Source of the DNA: DASPPF01 sp032906705
GTDB lineage: Archaea; Thermoproteota; Nitrososphaeria; Nitrososphaerales; Gagatemarchaeaceae
Direction: 5' to 3'
Assembly (NCBI GenBank): GCA_032906705.1
Contig: JAJTZC010000030.1
Coordinates: 1 to 15,826, forward strand
Length of the DNA: 15,826 nt
Shown: positions 13,499-15,826 of the stretch, one piece after another
Position numbering within the stretch: the first letter of the stretch is position 1
Layout of the letters: every line of letters begins with the position of its first letter
The notes under the pieces: generated by a model
Databases searched by the model: none
What the model was told of the DNA's origin: nothing
What the model saw: the letters and a program-made list of their open reading frames with translations, nothing else
Position numbers and translations under genes: made by a program

Positions 13499-14158
13499 CT
13501 AATCCAGAATCTTGACCAGGCCCCCCAAGCTATCGACAATCAGCAAAGGGCCGGCCTCGGGAGTGAGTGGCTCAGCATACCTGTTCACCCACGCCGACTC
13601 GATTTCAAGCTTCCACGCAGGGATGATGTCGTGGAAGACGCTCTGCGCGACATGGAGAATCTCGGCCCTTCTCGCCCCCGTCTTCTTCATGAAGTGGAGC
13701 CAGTGGCCGAAGGCCGGCTTGTATGATTTCGTCTCTTCGGCCGTTACATACCCGTCTACCTCGAGCCCGTTCCGGGAAATTGTTTCCCTCAGGAGGTCTG
13801 TATCCACATTCGACAGGATGTACCTCAGGTATCCCTTCTTGCCAAGGTCACGGAGGGCCCTGGCTGTGTCCTCGAACGCCGGCCACTCGGGAACGGAGCC
13901 TGCAAAGCGTTCGGCCGCCGCGGATGACATAGCCACGCCGAATTTCTCAGCCAGGTCTCTTGCAGTTCCAGCCAAGACGTCCCTGTAACTCTTGTACGCG
14001 CCCTCCTGCCTCTTCTCCGAGTCCAGGTATGCGTCCAGCAGCTCCTTCCCCCTCAACGGAAGGGGACCCATAGCCTTCGCCAGATTCCTCTCGATCCCGG
14101 CCCTCCAGTCGATCAGCGTTCCATAGCAGTCGAAGGTGAGGTACCGGAACTCGCTCAT
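13499..14158 (-). CDS. HAD-superfamily hydrolase, haloacid dehalogenase type II-like
   Basis: A 219-residue soluble hydrolase. Motif I is FDCYGTLIDW (nucleophile Asp about residue 9, in the D-x-Y-G-T form typical of L-2-haloacid dehalogenases and close phosphatases). Motif II is ILSNVD (Ser/Thr equivalent at about 115). Motif III is the Lys in KSYKPAFGHW. The motif IV region is HVAQSVFHDIIPAW, with the acidic residue as Asp. A helical cap lies between motifs I and II. The substrate may be a phosphomonoester or a haloacid; motif I does not decide. ATG 14158 overlaps the stop of the upstream SpoIIM-like gene by 4 nt (ATGA), suggesting translational coupling. Confidence 0.85.
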   Translation of the reverse strand: MSEFRYLTFDCYGTLIDWRAGIERNLAKAMGPLPLRGKELLDAYLDSEKRQEGAYKSYRDVLAGTARDLAEKFGVAMSSAAAERFAGSVPEWPAFEDTARALRDLGKKGYLRYILSNVDTDLLRETISRNGLEVDGYVTAEETKSYKPAFGHWLHFMKKTGARRAEILHVAQSVFHDIIPAWKLEIESAWVNRYAEPLTPEAGPLLIVDSLGGLVKILD

Positions 14159-14826
14159 TCCTGGGCATTCCTGAAAACGAAGACCAGCGCTGTCAGGCCG
14201 ACCGCGGTCGGAAGCCAGAGCGCGAAGCTCACGAACGGGTTGACTAGGCCGACCGTCTCCATGGCCGCAGCGATCATGATGGCAGCCACCACCACCGCAG
14301 CTTCCAAGACGAAGACCCTCACCTCCCGGCTGAATGTCTTCCTTCTCAATGAAGTCAGGAGCATCGTGCCCGACGCGACGGCCATGGCGTATGCCGACAG
14401 CTCGACGATTGCGAACGGAAAGAAGAAGAGGGCCACTCCGAAGACGGGGCCTGGTAGGTTGCTGGAGGTTGCGAGAGCCTGTATCACCTGCCCTGTGGTG
14501 AAGATCGAGAGGACGAATAGCGCCGCTCCCGCCACCGGGATCATCTCGAGCAGCGCGACCCTGAGGTTGTTGGCGAAGATGGCCGCGAAGATGCCGACCG
14601 AACCCTGTCCCGTGGTAGTCCCCACGAGGGTGTTCGCCTGCTGCATCAGGGACTGCTGCTGGGCAGGGTCGATGGGGTAGACCAGGGCTCCGAAGAAGAT
14701 GCCAAGCTCCACGAGAAGAGCGAGGCCGAAGAAGGTCGCCCGCCTTCGTCCGACGAGTTCTTTCCTGATGGACTTCGGCGGTCCAATCTCCATAGCCCCG
14801 CTCGTCGAAACCGGCTGCTCGGACAT
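14155..14826 (-). CDS. SpoIIM/DUF95-family integral membrane protein
   Basis: A 223-residue membrane protein with about five helices. The SpoIIM-type features are a first helix (about 31-50), a long extracytoplasmic loop with many Gln, the conserved segment IFANNLRVALLEMIPVAGAALF (about 83-104), and the PFAIVELSAYAMAVASG motif (about 136-152), whose Glu is the family's conserved acidic residue. Bacterial SpoIIM works in septal peptidoglycan remodelling; archaeal relatives have no peptidoglycan and their role is unknown. ATG 14826 follows a TATA box by 28 nt. The gene lies 40 bp after VIT1/CCC1 and overlaps HAD by 4 bp, so it forms at least a two-gene unit with HAD. Confidence 0.85.
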   Translation of the reverse strand: MSEQPVSTSGAMEIGPPKSIRKELVGRRRATFFGLALLVELGIFFGALVYPIDPAQQQSLMQQANTLVGTTTGQGSVGIFAAIFANNLRVALLEMIPVAGAALFVLSIFTTGQVIQALATSSNLPGPVFGVALFFFPFAIVELSAYAMAVASGTMLLTSLRRKTFSREVRVFVLEAAVVVAAIMIAAAMETVGLVNPFVSFALWLPTAVGLTALVFVFRNAQE

Positions 14827-14850
14827 GGCACCAATTGGAGCTCGGGCACT

Positions 14851-14858
14851 AATTAATT
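14851..14858 (-). promoter_or_regulatory. TATA box of the SpoIIM-like/HAD unit
   Basis: AATTAATT centred 28 nt before ATG 14826 on the minus strand. It gives the two downstream genes a promoter of their own, separate from VIT1/CCC1. Confidence 0.5.
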
Positions 14859-14866
14859 GCTCGGCT

Positions 14867-15577
14867 TCAACCCCAAAGTCGCGCGACCAGGAGCCCCGCC
14901 AGGTACAGCAGGGATACGGCTCCGGCTCCTATTGCAGCTGACTCCAGACCTGCCCTAAGTTTCAGGCTCCTGAGGGTGAAGAGCCTGGAGCCCAGCGCGA
15001 AGAGCGCGAGGAGGGACAGCGCAGCCGATGCCAAAAGGGCCGTGACCCTCCCGATGCTGGCAACATATGGCAGGAGGGAAAGCATTGCAAGGAGAAAGAA
15101 CGCGACCCCGGCTGGCAACGCCTTCCTCGCCGGGTTGCTCGAAAGCTCTTCCGCGTGCAAGTGCAATTCGTGTTGCAACTGGGTCTTCAGCCACATTTCC
15201 TTGTTCTTGGTAAGCCTGTTCATGATCACGTCGATCTCCGCCTTTTCGTACCCCTCTTCTGCCAGGAGCCTCTCAAGCTCCATACGCTCTTCCTCGGGTT
15301 CGGTCTCGATCTCCATCCTTTCCCTTTCGATGTCGATGCGGAGCGATTCGAGTTCCGATTTCCCGGACAGGTAGTTGCTGAAGAACATCGATAGACCGCC
15401 CGCGAGTGCGAAAGCGAATCCGGCTATCAGTATGGTCCGGAAGTCGACACCGGCGCCGTTCAGGGCTGAAGTCGTCGCGATGCTTTCGATGACGCCGTCG
15501 CTTCCCCCAAGCACGACTCTGTCAATAAACTGCCTCGCCCGAATGTGAGGATGCTTCTCGTTGTGACCCTCTGCCAC
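14867..15577 (-). CDS. VIT1/CCC1-family Fe(II)/Mn(II) transporter
   Basis: Membrane transporter moving ferrous iron or manganese out of the cytosol. The 236 residues show the family plan: a signature first helix (VLGGSDGVIESIATTSALNGAG, about 22-43), a second helix (about 48-70), a long cytosolic Glu/Arg-rich helical region (about 72-150, with repeated EERMELERLL-like stretches) that in VIT1 holds the metal-binding glutamates, and three helices at 153-236. The start is GTG 15577, 33 nt downstream of the TATA-like TAAATATC. The following SpoIIM-like gene is on the same strand. Together with the P1B ATPase at the other end of the window it points to metal homeostasis, but the two are not linked in an operon. 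Confidence 0.88.
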   Translation of the reverse strand: MAEGHNEKHPHIRARQFIDRVVLGGSDGVIESIATTSALNGAGVDFRTILIAGFAFALAGGLSMFFSNYLSGKSELESLRIDIERERMEIETEPEEERMELERLLAEEGYEKAEIDVIMNRLTKNKEMWLKTQLQHELHLHAEELSSNPARKALPAGVAFFLLAMLSLLPYVASIGRVTALLASAALSLLALFALGSRLFTLRSLKLRAGLESAAIGAGAVSLLYLAGLLVARLWG

Positions 15578-15605
15578 CTAGGCTTCGGTGCTTTCGATTT
15601 CCCTC

Positions 15606-15613
15606 GATATTTA
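15606..15613 (-). promoter_or_regulatory. TATA box of the VIT1/CCC1 gene
   Basis: TAAATATC on the minus strand centred about 33 nt before GTG 15577. The rest of the 187-bp divergent spacer to 15764 shows no other gene I can support. Confidence 0.45.
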
Positions 15614-15733
15614 GGCGTTCACACCAATTCAGAGTCTAGAGACCAAACAGAGCCCAGAATCGGCTCCTTTCGACGTAATGAGTATTAGAATTTGCCTAAC
15701 CAAGGCCTCCTTCTATCATGCATATGCGCAGTC

Positions 15734-15739
15734 TTATAT
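15734..15739 (+). promoter_or_regulatory. TATA box of the right-edge gene
   Basis: TTATAT centred about 29 nt before ATG 15765, spacing that fits a leaderless transcript. Confidence 0.5.
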
Positions 15740-15764
15740 CGAATCGGCACCCTACCTCGTGTAC

Positions 15765-15826
15765 ATGACCCAAGACGAGAAGATACGGTACGGGATGATA
15801 GCCCTAGGCGCCGCGGGCATTGTTTT
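15765..15826 (+). CDS. N-terminal fragment of a protein, probably membrane-associated (cut by window edge)
   Basis: Twenty codons from ATG 15765 without a stop: a short charged start (MTQDEKIRYGM) followed by the hydrophobic beginning IALGAAGIV of a likely transmembrane helix. The in-frame ATG at 15678 would add 29 residues, but the TATA box lies between the two, so 15765 is preferred. The product cannot be identified from so little. Confidence 0.5.
   Translation, partial: MTQDEKIRYGMIALGAAGIV

Noticed and set aside
1..15826. tRNA, rRNA, insertion sequence or attachment site
   Set aside because: No cloverleaf, ribosomal sequence, transposase or flanking inverted repeats were seen; the gene-free stretches are all short (the longest is about 250 bp, 1151-1396).

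Overview
This window looks like archaeal DNA of roughly 58-60 percent GC. The best marker is a complete eukaryotic-type DNA topoisomerase IB (8600-10180), which among archaea is typical of Nitrososphaeria/Thaumarchaeota and relatives such as Aigarchaeota. A PAC2-family protein, a stand-alone NAD(P)H-hydrate epimerase, an archaeal threonine-synthase-like protein with an N-terminal zinc ribbon, a mini zinc-finger protein and AT-rich TATA elements about 25-35 nt upstream of many starts (leaderless or near-leaderless mRNAs) fit this. There are no ammonia-oxidation, rRNA, tRNA, CRISPR or transposase genes here, so the lineage cannot be narrowed further. TTG and GTG starts are common.

Layout. 1-1150 (-): 5' two thirds of a heavy-metal P-type ATPase, running off the left edge. 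1171-1302: doubtful small reading frame. 1397-1822 (-) and 1874-2317 (+): small membrane protein divergent from an HxlR regulator. 2457-2969 (+): coiled-coil protein built from 33-bp repeats and interrupted by a 100-N assembly gap. 3026-3139 (-): 37-aa zinc-finger protein, divergent from a DUF1684 protein (3242-3787). 3931-4533 and 4544-5254 (+): YkoE-like ECF transporter S component followed by NAD(P)H-hydrate epimerase. 5313-6374 (+): adenosine deaminase. 6436-7194 (-): HExxH metallopeptidase-like protein. 7293-7706 (+): small membrane protein. 7758-8483 (-): PAC2 protein, divergent from topoisomerase IB. 10151-11149 (-) and 11173-11937 (-): PurM/HypE-like protein and, upstream of it, a second ECF S component. 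12015-13448 (+): threonine-synthase-like protein fused to a winged helix. 13499-14158, 14155-14826 and 14867-15577 (-): HAD hydrolase, SpoIIM-family membrane protein and VIT1/CCC1 transporter. 15765-end (+): start of a further gene.

The most interesting locus is 11173-13448. The threonine-synthase-like protein has Ile (I106) where the family has its PLP-binding lysine (NPTGSFKDRG becomes NPTGSFIDRG), and it carries a C-terminal PadR-like winged helix. This suggests a fold-type-II PLP-enzyme relic used as a ligand sensor in a transcription factor, conceptually like the MocR/PdxR fusions but built on another fold. It is divergent from a vitamin-type ECF S component across 77 bp in which both TATA boxes form one 8-bp inverted repeat, so one bound regulator could control both genes. 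The regulator role and the ligand are inferences; the lysine replacement and the fusion are read directly.

Other themes are two orphan ECF S components without EcfA/EcfT nearby, metal handling at both ends (P1B ATPase, VIT1/CCC1), and compact hairpins at or just after several stop codons.
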